From positions 1-64,000 of the forward strand of contig JAVTVY010025059.1 in NCBI GenBank assembly GCA_036873755.1: a stretch of DNA of 64,000 bases. The letters are read 5' to 3'. The first letter of the stretch is position 1, and the number at the start of each line of letters is the position of its first letter. Source of the DNA: Hanleya hanleyi (taxonomy: Eukaryota > Mollusca > Polyplacophora > Lepidopleurida > Hanleyidae). The position numbers were made by a program, and so were the translations under genes. The notes under the pieces were generated by a model, which did not search any database, was not told where the DNA came from, and saw only the letters and a program-made list of their open reading frames with translations. Of this stretch, positions 12,605 through 25,100 are shown piece after piece.

Positions 12605-12997
12605 GTGTAATAATATACGAGAGAAGACATACATCCTTAATGTTTGGAACCTTATCGCTTCATTTCATTCATAATAGTATCAGTATGTTTATAATGTATT
12701 GATCAATATAATGAAGTTGCCATAGTCAGGCTACGATATTTCTGGTAACGCCACACTACGTCAAGATAATAGGTGTTCCGCCTTGGGGGATAATTTAATT
12801 TGAGAAGACACACACCCTTTAGTCAAAGGAACATTTGTGTTTGATTTTCTCAGAAAAGTATCTGGTTTTCTCAGAAAAGTATCAATATAGTTTGTTACAG
12901 TTTACTGATCAATAACATTTATGATGTTGCCATGGTCAGATTAGAATAATTCTGGCTATGTCACACTATCCCAACCAATAGGTTACTCTCATTGGGT
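12605..12997. repeat. Tandem duplication of the promoter-proximal region
   Basis: Two diverged copies, about 12605-12795 and 12796-12997, offset 208-210 bp. Shared blocks: GAGAAGACA-CACC, GATCAATA, GTTGCCAT(A/G)GTCAG, CACACTA, AATAGGT. The nearer copy has CCAAT directly before AATAGGT; the farther copy has AGATAATAGGT instead. Only the nearer copy is followed by a TATA box. Confidence 0.65.
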
Positions 12998-13078
12998 AGG
13001 GCATATATATGCCTCTCTCATAGTTCTAGGCTTCTGTTATCAGCTCGTTCTGGACGTTTGCAGACGAAAGAAAAGAGG
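12971..13078 (+). promoter_or_regulatory. Core promoter and 5' UTR of the VWDE-like gene
   Basis: CCAAT at 12975-12979, inverted CCAAT (ATTGG) at 12991-12995, TATA-like CATATATATG at 13002-13011. The predicted start of transcription is near 13033, giving a 5' UTR of about 45 nt before the ATG at 13079. The spacing is standard. The start site is inferred from TATA distance only. Confidence 0.6.
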
Positions 13079-13136
13079 ATGGCGAGAAACCGTAGTATTT
13101 TACTTGTCTGTGTATATTTATTTACTGTGTTTCAAG
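13079..13136 (+). CDS. Exon 1: start codon and signal peptide
   Basis: Encodes MARNRSILLVCVYLFTVFQ plus the first base of the next codon, then GTAA donor. The start has A at -3 and G at +4. Two Arg residues followed by a hydrophobic core make a standard secretory signal peptide. It ends in phase 1, which exon 2 completes to Ala. Too short to stand out as a reading frame; found from the ATG, the donor and the TATA box about 70 bp upstream. Confidence 0.85.
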
Positions 13137-16100
13137 GTAATCTTATTTGTGACAGTTAGCTATACGTGCATTACAATTCGCACACGCATTAGATTATGTA
13201 CAATATTATTTTAACTCGTTTATTGTCATTTATGTGATAATAGTTCTGTCTCTGGTTGGAAGCAGCAGGGGAATACGAGTATTCTCAAGTTCCATTGTTC
13301 ATAAGACAATAAAATATGTTTAAACTAAAACTAATAAAAGCATTAAAAGTATCTGAATTTGACTGAACCCGAATGACGCTTGGAAGTTATATTGAATTTC
13401 ATTTAAATCGTGTTTCACCGAGCAAGATATTGGTAACCAGTAATGGCATCTGTCTCCTTTTTTATTTATCACCATATCCAGCAAACAACCAGCAAAATGT
13501 CACAAGTGACCACCAAAACAGCACAGACTTCCAGCAAACAACTACTAAACCTGCGGCAACAACCACTAAGCCTGTGACAACAACTACTAAGCCTGCGACA
13601 ACAGCAGACAGTTTAAGCACCCAGATCCAAACTACAGATGACAGTCCACGTAAGTTTTCATTTTCTCTTCATGTTTTCGCTGTTGCTGTGACGCCAACAA
13701 ACGTTTGTGTTACGTTCTGATTTTTACGTTGTATCGCGTCGAATCAATGGGCAAAGCTTGCATGTCATTATTAGAGCTAACCATAACTCATCTCCCCCAT
13801 TTTGTTGGCAACGTTTTCAGAAAGGCTAACTTATTTCTTTTTGAATAACACTTCTTTTCACTTTGACCACGGGGGTATTTGCCTTATAGAGATATTTAAA
13901 TTTGGGTACCCCTTAACCTTCAATATTGAATGTGAAAGACTAGGGTTATAGTTATCATAGTCTACTATTTTATAAAACTGTAATGTGTTTAGTGTCATCG
14001 GATAAATGAATGAATAATGTCCAATATACTGCACAATTTTGATATATCTAAAGTGGTACGTAAATGTGACGTCACTGATAATATAATTCATACTTTCTGC
14101 TGTTGTCGATAGTGGGTAAGCCAGCTGAATGAAAGTGCGCTGGAAAAGTTTGGATCGCATCGCAGTGCTGACACCTGGTTGATATAAAGTGGCAGTTGAG
14201 GTTCATATCTCCAGACATTATTTTCACTTTTGATTTTCAGCGGCATGCATGGCGTCACAGATACGCTGTGAGGTAATGTACGAGTAATTAACTTATTCGC
14301 AGATCTTAAAATAAATCCAAGCAAAAAAGAACTTCAATTGAGTGACTTCGTAGCTCAACATACTGAAACTGCTTTTAGCTTATTTTACATAATATTTAAG
14401 TTGCCGAATTCAACTGACATCTGTTGGAGCGCGAGCTTATCCGTAGTAACGGTCGCCGCGTGTAAGCAAAGGCACGGGAGACAACTGCGCGAGACTGTTG
14501 GACATGGAGACTTTGTCATCTCATCCATGAGACATTGTCATGAGTCATTACATTTGTCGTACGGCCTACTGCATGAACCATGGAACATCGGGAATTACGA
14601 TACACCACGTGATAGAGTTTTAACCAATGAAAATAAACAATTTTGGTATGAGGTATAATAATATATGTTAAAAATACCACCTGAGGTAACATCATCTTAA
14701 GTAGTGCAGGACGATATTAAAACGGTTTCGTTGGGAGAAATTAACTTCAATGCGGATATCCTGGCAACCCACTTACTTTGCGTCTAAAAGTAAATGCTCT
14801 AAAGTATTTTATAATGTGCTAAAACATATCCCAATGAACAAGCTGTGAATTCAAATTCATCATCTAATTGGTCACTGTTTTGAGTTAATCATGATATGTG
14901 GAAAATTATGTTCATTTACAGCAACATGACCACGGAGATCCCTGGGATGGTATAGGGTCACTTCTTTATTACCACTTCAGATGAGCAGAATTGTTTGGTC
15001 CAGATCAATATGTATTTCACATAAAGTATTCACCCACCTATAGGAAGAAGTTAAGAGGTAGAAGGAAATTAGCATGTGCATGAATATTGTCAATATTTTT
15101 TCTGTTATGTTGTCATGTCCATGTCATGTCGGTATCAAATATGTCTTTTACAAGATGATGCTCTGAGACTTTTCGTTTCCCATAGATACCAAACGTTATA
15201 TGGTCTTCAATTCATGGTAGACGGTTTTCATCACTGCAAATATAACTATTTCCCCATGGAAAACATAACCATCGTGCTTGATATTTCAGCTAATTAAACA
15301 TGTTTTTGTGGAGACAGACTATCAGTAATACATGGCAACACATTTCCAGGTGATTTGAGCAAAAACACTGCGATGACTGATACTGATAATAAAGTTCATA
15401 GGAGGGTAGATTTTTTTCTCATTTTGAACAATATTGTCATATTCGTTGATCGCAAACATGTTTAGATGTATTATACAACATTTCTAAAAGTATAATATGC
15501 TATAGGTTGAAGTACAATAGCAACTCACATGGTGTATTGATATCTATATCCCCATTCCTGGAGTGTGTTAGTGCTTGATAATGACCGCATTCATTCATGC
15601 TAACAGCCCCTAAGCATGTTTTACATGAAAGGCGAAAATTTCATTTCGAACAATGCTGTCACGTTATGACATCATCGTGGAGTTATAATTGCCCCAAACA
15701 TGTTTAAATACTTTGTAGACATTTAGCGCATTATATAATAGCCTTTCCAAAAATATCAAATATGCAATAGTTTGAACTATTATAACTATTCACTTGATGT
15801 CTTTATACTATGTATACTCCCATTCCGAAAGTGCATTGTAGTGCTTCGCAATTCTATCACATTACATTGTGCTCACATCCCAAAAATATGTTTTCATGAA
15901 GATACAAAATTATCGCCGATCATCAGTAATGAATGCAAAATACATTTTCATAATATTTGAGCAGAAATAATGCGATTATTTATTATATTGATCATAAAGT
16001 TCAAAGGAGGGTGAAAATATCATTTTTGAACAATAATGTCACATTATGACGTCATTTAAATGAGTTATAGACATTTAGTGCATTGCATAAAGCCTTTCCA

Positions 16101-19100
16101 AAAATACCAAATACGACATAGTTTGAAGTACACATGAGGCTTTTCTCTCTTTTCCCCAATTTCAGGAATTGATTTTCGTACCACAAATCCAGTTTTCAAA
16201 GTCTCATCTCTCCCAAACGCCTCCATGGTCAAAGTGCAAACAAATGAGTTTCAACTTGGCATATGATAGGCTTTTAGGAAATCAAAGCCAGCATTTGATT
16301 GATTGAAATTGTAGTTTAAGGGCCGCTTCCCATACGAATTTCGCGACACATCAACTCAATGTTTTATTTTAAACATAGTCAGCAAAATTTCCCAGACAAC
16401 TTTGTTGGCTCATGGTCTATATCCAGTATAATGAGACTCCACTGCAAACGTTACAGCTACAAGGAAGGTGCCAAGTTGTGAGTAATCCAAAGAAAGGATT
16501 AGAAAAAGCAGAGAATCGGTGATACAAGTAGAGATGATCTAATAATTATACTATTAACATAATGAGATTTGTGTTAGTGTGTCCTACAGATTTAATTTCT
16601 TTCTAGATCGAGCTTGTGAGTACAATAGTCCAATTGTTGAGGTTGGAGATCGGTTATTTCAAAAAAATCCTGCTGAACCATTTTACGTGTATTCAGGAGT
16701 AAATATTGGAATTTCTTCTATGAGTTTTTTTTTGTTCATATCCGGCCGTAATTACCCGTATTTAAAGTAAAGAGGCAGAAAATTTTATGTTCAGCTATGC
16801 TAGCTATATTTTGGCAAAAACAGAAGCAATTCTGCGTCTTCCCTTTGAAAGATAACTGGTTTCGTGGAACACGTCCAAGCGTGTGCGGCTGATGCGTTCG
16901 GTCAATCTCTTCAGTATTGTTTTTTTATAAACTCTCTGCAATGGCAAAATATGAGAGAACATATGACTGGAACATGAGTAGCTATACATGTATATCCGAC
17001 TGGGCACTTTTTAAATTGCTAATATATCTGTTGCCCGTACTTTTCTAATATTTCAAGCGTATGTTGGACGATATACACATAGGGTTACAAGTGGAAATTC
17101 TAAGAAAAAATGTTGATTAATGAATAGTATAAAATGAAGTTTACTTTCGGTGTTTAATCCATATACGTTATCAAGACAAAAAATATTCCGTTTTCACGTC
17201 TAATTATACGAAACGTGGTGTATTGTTATATAGTTCGTTACCTATTTCGGCGTTTTCTGCCTGATTGCATAATAGCCGATTCCCGCAACAGTCGCTGAAT
17301 GTTTGTTAAATAATATTACAAGAGATGGATATTATGGTTAAGGGGGAATATCTAACCGCGCTGTTAAGATGGCCTATGACCTCACGATTCATGTCGTTTG
17401 TTAAGGAGACTAGTTATTAGCTGTATAAAGATATGTATAAAATGTCGTACACATTGTACTCTCATCTTACAGATCAAATTCCACCATTGATAATTTTGGG
17501 TCTAAAATTATAACCAGGACTTGCGGTGAAATTTGCTTGGTCATATACCTGAGTGGGCGAAAAATGAGAAGTATCAGATGGGGTGGGGGACTAATCGCAT
17601 TGTTTGGAACCGCCTCAAGTGAGAACGTCGGTTTCAAATTGGGTTGTTGTTGCAACGGTGAGTGAAACTTTACAGAACTCACTACAGTTAAAGTAAAGAA
17701 TATGAAATAATAGAACCCTTGATTGAACCGTCACTCGCTTATTCGTCATTTACGCGCTTCCGTAGTATTTCCACATGTCAGGCTTGCGTGTTGGCTTCAC
17801 ACACCGCTCTGTCTCTATTGCAGGTGGGTAGGGTTACATGAATTTCAACAATAACTGTCAGGAATATAGTGTCCATGTGAGGGAAATGTTGTGACGGGTG
17901 ATCTCCGTCATTTCCATAATATTATGTAATATCAAGGGCTATATTTCTGTCATTTTCTCGAAAAGATACATGAATTCTATTGCTAGCAAGCACAATTTAG
18001 GGCATTTATGTATGGGGATGTATATAAATTCATGTAACCCTTTCGATAAACTTACCGTACCGGTGTGGAGGCTGAGAATGTCCGGTGGCTACGAGTGTCC
18101 GGCTCTTATCTTCTAACCCAGGTGTCCGTCTTTAGATGCAACAGAAAAGGATATGAAAAAGGACACTAATCACCAGGACATTCTTAGCCATCATCCCGGC
18201 ACTACGCAGCCTGCAATAAACACAGAGCATTGTGTGGAACCAACTCGTACAGATCAGGTTTGACAAATGAAAATACCACTGAAGCGCTAAATGACTTACA
18301 GGCGAGTGACATTTCTATCAAAATATCGTTGTTTTTTTTCTATTTTTTTTTTTTCATATTCTTTACTTCGACTTGAGTGAGTTCTATACAGTTTCGTCCA
18401 CCGTTGTAACGACAGCTCAATTTGAACCCGACCGTCTCACTGGACACAGTATAACAATCCGACTCTCTGAATCGCTCAATTTGGAAGCCAACCATTCGAC
18501 CTTCGCCTATCACCTTTAACTTTTGAACTTGACCTTCTAGGACCATCGAGTGCGATCAGTTCCATACCCAATCTTATGCTACTGAAATGTTTTGTGATGT
18601 ATTTCAAAGTGTTTCTATAATATTCAACACTAATCTATGTCTGTGCCAGTTTGATGGCTAAAGATGGTCACTTGAGCGAAACAACCGGCCTATCTGACTT
18701 GGAGGATCATTTGTGGCGGCGAATATTAGGGGATATAGTTTCCTCAAAATGTGATCAGTCGATTTACTAGAAATTACGCAATGCTGTTTTAGTAGTTTGT
18801 GACCTATACCAAGTGTATCTCTTTGTAGCAACCTCTGGAGACGATAATCCCACCGTCGTTCCGAAAATAGGAGACAGTGAACAGACGTATACATCGGGCA
18901 GCTCGACCACAGTGTTTCAAGAGTTACAGTTCGAATGTCAGCTGAAAAATGTAGATCCAGCACGGTTTTATGATATCAAATGGTACATCAACAACGTTCC
19001 GTTACCGTTTGGCAGCACCAGTGTACCTGGAGATGAAGTATCATCGGCAGTTCTTAGAGAACAACACTGGTTCCCCACTTACAGATTAGGCATGGAGGTA

Positions 19101-22100
19101 ATTTTGTCTTGCATCACTAATCGACCTTACAATTCATCACTGTCAGAATATCCGCTCTCCGCCCAGAAATTTATTGGAATGTTGAGTTCATTTTTGACTG
19201 ACATGCGTTAGTTATGGTAGCCTAAGTAACGTAACCTCCGTCTGTCTGACTGATGTCTACTGTCTGTCCAGTTAAAGATTTTTCTGGTTAAAGTTTTTTC
19301 CTGGGGACAATGGAATCTGGATCTGGGTGTCGAAGCGCACCCTGCGGACACCCAGATCCTGATACGAATGTCCAACTTGGGAAAGAGTTATCCCCCTATC
19401 AGCGGAAACCAGATATTATTTGAAACCTGATATCGTTCGTGTGCAGGTCACGGATTCTAGATCGGAATGGCCCTTCCTGTATATGGGGCCCAATTCCCAA
19501 TTCATACGCTATATCTTGAATTCGATCGGTACAGATACATGTAGAATGCGAAAGAAAATATGTGAGAATCTATCACTAATCCTAATAAAAACGTGAAATG
19601 TGCCAGCAACTCGAATAGTTGCCTTAATTGATCGAATCTCCCGTGAAAGGTCGTACGAATTCAAATTAATTAATACATATGTAAAATGTCAACATTTAAA
19701 ATCGCCAAATATGTTTTAAATTGGTGATTCTATATCAGTATGTATAAATCTCGAAAATCACATGACGTTACAGACAGTGTTGGATGCATGGAGTTTTCGG
19801 ATTCATTACAAAAACTTGTTAAATCAAAAAATGTGACGGAACGAAAAATCATAAACATCACATAATCTTTCTATACCCCGCTCATTTACCTTCCGGAGAT
19901 GTAATACCCTAACACAAGCGTCTGCCAGGGTTTCACATATTCGGTTATCAGAATACTTCCAAATACTGCAGGGGGCATTATAAAACGATTGCATTTCTAT
20001 TTTATAATGAACATAAACGCTGTTTGGAAAAGGATTGCGGTAATCGTGCAATTGTAGTTTTGTGACTGTAATTTTGTATCTTGTAAACATAGTGGAGAAT
20101 GGAGCGCTTGAATGGCATCGGACCTCACAGGTATCTGTTCTGAATACCAACTTTGGGTCGTGTTTTACTATCTGGCGTTCAAATAGTTCATCATTTTCCC
20201 ACAGATGACTTGATAGGGATGTTATATCATCGCTCTTAATATTTGTATCTAATGCCACTCAAGTCGTTGCTAGGGACCATGTGGTCATGTCATTCGATAT
20301 TTCCACATTGACCGCTACAATGAAAGCAGAGCTGGGATACTAATTATCACAAGAATCGCTTCTCATCTTCTAGAAATATGCAGTCAGTATATATGTCTAT
20401 GGGGTCATATGACTTCTAGTCGATACGCCGACATCGTTCTCCACCACCGCATTGCTGTTGCGTGCAATTTCTTTTATTTCCGCGGAGACATTGGATATTT
20501 CTGTGTTTCATATGGACCCCCCCCCCCCCCGAGCTTCTGGAGAATAGATACTATGATGCACGTATAATAACGCCCAATTTCCTGCGAGATAACTCTTAAA
20601 TATGTGGTCATTTTTGTCTATAATTTTCATTACATCCAGTTCGTAATATACCACTCGATACAACGATTATTTATCTCACATTCAACCGTTACCATAACGA
20701 TTGCTATGTATACCGCTAAAGTATCGATTATTTCCAAAATTGCCTGCCTGTAACTCATATGAATTCTGTACAATAGTGTAAAAGCATGTATAACAATATG
20801 CAGTCAGAATATTTGTCTGTGGGGTCATATGACTTCTTGTCAGTACTCCGGCATCCTTTCCATGACCCTTTCGATGTTGCGTTTAATTGACATAACCCTT
20901 TCCCAATATTGTGACATATTTCCTTGCTGCCTTTCATATAAATTACATAATTTTTGTTTAAATAATTTTGTTCCTCCACCTCCAGTCAGTTATATTCTAT
21001 AATGGTTTATGATTTATTCACTTCAGAATCCAACAGGCCTAGGGCCCAGTTACAGGTCTGATAACAACACGCATACATACACTCACACACATAAAAAATT
21101 AAAAAAATAAATAAATCAATAAATAAATAAATAAAACAACAAATATATACCATACAATACCGACTAGCCCATTTAAATATACATGCAAATTCTAGGCGTG
21201 GGTAGTAATATATACATCATAACAGACATGGTGAGTTACGAAAAAACAGTTGTTACATGTCGTCTGTTTAATGGCCAAGTACAAGCTTTATCCATATAAT
21301 ATAGATTTGGCCTTTTGGCGGAAAACATTTCTTTTAGCAAAAATATCGAATGATTCGTTGTGAGGGCACAATGAATTATATAAGTCCATTGATCTCGGGA
21401 AGAAAGATAATTTCCGTACATTTATTCGAGCCTTTGATGCTCTAAACACATTGATTTGTCGCAGTGTTCTCGACGGACAGTTATATTGGACCTGCTCAAT
21501 AAGATATGGTGAGTCCACCTCCGAGTGGACACATTTATGTAGAAGGTTGAGATCGGCAGCCTTTCGGCGCAATTCTAAAGGGGTAATTTGAACATCTTAC
21601 ATATATTTAAGTACTGGTCAGAAGAATATATAGTTTTAGATTTAAAACATATAAATTTGAGAAACTTTTTTTGGACATTTTCAACTTTATCGATCAAGTA
21701 CTTTTGCTGGGGTGACCAAATTGAAGAGGCATATTCGAGATTTGAGCGAACAAGTGACATGTAAATTGATTTGAGAGCCTCAACACTAGAGAAGGATTTA
21801 CATGTACGCTTCAAGTATCCCAACATCTTAACCCTATCTGGCCTGGGCGATTTGGGGTGTGTCGCAGCCTGGGGGGGGAGCGGAAAGTGCCCCCCCCCTA
21901 TATATTTTCTCTACCACTAAGGCTAGAGCGCTGAAACTTACCACACAGTATCTTCGGTTCAAGCTCTACCGGAAAATGTAAAACAATCCAAGATGGCCGC
22001 CATGATGACGTCACAGTGAGGGCATCTTCTCGGAAGCCATTTTTCGGCCTTTTTGTGGTCGATTTTTCGAAATTTTCATTTTTCAGATTTTTCTCTCGAA

Positions 22101-25100
22101 AAAAATCTTATACAATAGAGAATAATTAGTTTTGCATAAATAATATACTTTCAAGGCCTTTTAGGCAAGGAAAATGTGAAGAAATGGACCGAAAAGATGA
22201 AAAACACGACTTTCGCGGATACCACATGGCCGCCATTTTGAATTTACCCATGATCCTCTACCCAGGGTATATGAAAATAGACTCAAAATGACCCCAATAA
22301 GATAAGCTTAAAAGTCACCAAGTTTCAGTCTCCTCGGTTTTGTCGTTTCGGAGCAGCAGAGAAAAGTTCACTAGGGGGGCACTTTCCGCCCCCCCCCCCC
22401 CAGGCCAGGTAGGGTTAAAAGACTTGCTAACTATCAGGTTGACATGGTGTTTGAAGTTCAAGTCAGATGCTAACGTGACGCCCAGGTCTTTCACAGATAA
22501 TACATGTTCTAGTAGTGTACCATTTAATGTGTAGTCAAATGAAATGATGTTGCGTTTGTTTGTAAATGATATTATACAGCATTTCAATACATTTAGTTTT
22601 AATTTCCATCTACAACACCATTCGGCAATACTGTTCAGGTCTCGTTGAAGAAGTATAGCATCATCAATAGAGTTCACGGCTTTGAATAGTTTAGTGTCGT
22701 CTGCGTAGATCGACACTTTCGAGTGAGAAATACATGAAGATATATCATTCACGTACAATACAAATAGCAAGGGACCAATAAGTGATCCCTGAGGAACGCC
22801 AGATACTACAGGCTTCCAAGAGGATTCTTTGCCATTCAGTGCAACTCTTTGCAGTCTATTGCTCAGATACGATTGTAGCCACATCAGAAGATTTCCAGAG
22901 AATCCATAGTATTTTAGTTTATGAATGAGCAGTTCATGTGATACGGAGTCGAAAGCCTTGCTTAGATCTAGATAAATAGAGTCAGTTTGTTCTTTGGAGT
23001 CAAAGGCTCTCGTGAGGTGATCAACATAGCAGGCTAAGTTAGATACAGTGTCTTTGTTTTTTATGAATCCATGCTGTTCAGGAATAAGGCACTTTTTCAC
23101 ATGCTCAAAGATGGTACTGTATACCGCTTTTTCAAATATTTTCCCGAAAAGGGATAGCAGGGATATTGGTCGATAATTCGATACCTCATGACGATCACCT
23201 TTCTTGAACACGGGTGTGACGTTGGCTGTTTTGAAATGGGATGGAAATATACCGGAAGATAAGGAAGAGTTAAATATCATGCACAGCGGTACAGCCAATT
23301 CTTCCGCGCATTCAGTCAACAGCAAACCGGAAATATTATCCGGTCCACACGCTTTGTGCACGTTGACATCTTTTAATAACTGACAGACGTCGGCCACGTT
23401 CACACGTACTTCAGATAGTATATCGTCTTGGAAGAAGTCCATGTCCGGGAGTTGGTCAATCGATGACGTCGTAAAAGCACTGTGAAAAAAGTCGCTGAAA
23501 AATTCAACAATCTTATCCGTTTCGGCTGTTTGACTCCCCTGAAATTTAATTGATTCAGGAATCGAGCCAGAAGACCGTTTTGTTTTAGCAAAACCCCAAA
23601 AGCGTTTAGGGTTCGACACAGACGATTTTTCAATTTCTTCAACATAGTCGCCGTATTTGGAGCGTTTTGCGGCTTTGAATTCTTTTCTCAGGGTGGAAAA
23701 TGCGTCATAGTCTGAGGAACACTTTGATCGTTTGAAGTCACTGTAGGCCTTTTCTTTGTCTTTCAGTAAATCGATCAGGTCGTTGTCGAACCAGGGTGGA
23801 TATTTTCGAGCACGTATTCTCACAGTAGGTACGCACTGTTTGATGACGGCATATAATATGTCATAGAAGTTTTCCACACTGGATTCGATTTCGTCGTTTA
23901 TAATAGAGCCCCAAGCTACTGTCCCAAGAAGGCCTTTTATGTGTTCAAAGTCGGCTTTTCTGAAATTGAGCACTTTTCTCTCCGCACAGCAGGGCGGTTC
24001 TTCGCACTCAAACTTGAGATCACATTGGAGGGTCTCGTGTTTAGAAGTCACGGCTTTGTCTGTAATGCTGACCTCGCATCCAGCGCCATTCGCACAAATG
24101 AGGTCTAGAACATAAATAATATAAACTATACATTAACAGCCTTCAGTGGAGAACATTCGTCTCTTGGAGGTAAGTGTCTCTGTACACTGAAATCTAGAAC
24201 TCAATTACAAGCGTCTGGTCCGTCATTCATAATTCAGCCGACGTCCATTAGAGAATATCCGCGTCCATAATCCAAAGACCGATTCCATATTCCATATAAC
24301 AGTATTTGCACCAAATTCAAAAAGACAATCATAGTATACATAAACTTAGGCTTGTTTCCTGCAAGAGCGAAGCGGTCAACACTTTTCAATGACGCCGGCA
24401 AGACATCATGATGTTCCAAAAATATCAAATCCGTATCGCTGATCAGTATTTTTAATCCATAATATTCGTTGTAAAGTCGTCATCTAAAGAATGATGTATC
24501 TCAATCACGCTTTGATAGTGACTGTTCGTATGAGCATCATGAGGATCTTGAAGTACATGGGTTCATACGGCCCCTAGTCCCGGGTTAAGCGGAATTAGAC
24601 ACAAGTTACGAAACGTAACGCCATAGATCTGGCACGCTATTATCGTATTTTGCTATCAGCTTGCGATATGTTTCGACAAATTTAAGAAACTTTGAGTGGA
24701 GGCGCTTGATGGTGTAGCCCTGTTTTATAAGTTTCTGCAACAATGTTTTTTGACGTTCATTAATTTTGCGAGAAGAATGCCGTAAAACACGACATTCTTC
24801 TCGCAAAATTAGAACATTATGGATTCCGACGTACGTCACTCCATTGGCTCTCTAGTTACTTATCAAACCGTTCTCAAGTTGTAACTTTCGATTCAATTCT
24901 ATCTCCACCACTTCCAATTTCATATGGTGTACCACAAGGCTCGATCCTTGGACCCATATTGTTCCTCATATATATCAATGACATATGTAATGCATCTGAA
25001 ATCTTAAAATTTACTCTTTTCGCAGATGACACCAGTGTTACCTGTTCATCTAAGGACCCGCAAGACGCAATCAATATTATGACACTAGAATTAGACAAGT

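Larger units (their letters stand above)
20990..24111 (-). mobile_element. Jockey-type non-LTR retrotransposon, 5'-truncated
   Basis: Minus-oriented LINE. On the minus strand: end of the endonuclease (LDLICANGAGCEVSITD near 24110-24060), linker, reverse transcriptase, C-terminal region, then 3' UTR with an (AATAAA)n-like tail near 21095-21137. The 5' end is cut at about 24111, so most of the endonuclease is missing. A MITE at 21832-22414 splits the C-terminal part and there is a frameshift near 21573. Inactive. Confidence 0.85.

Noticed and set aside
14338..14658. 106-codon plus-strand frame in intron 2.
   Set aside because: No known domain, and no splice phases joining it to exons 2 or 3, which already join each other in frame.
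19824..20258. 144-codon minus-strand frame.
   Set aside because: No recognisable motif or repeat membership. Length is unremarkable for a 64-kb AT-rich window.
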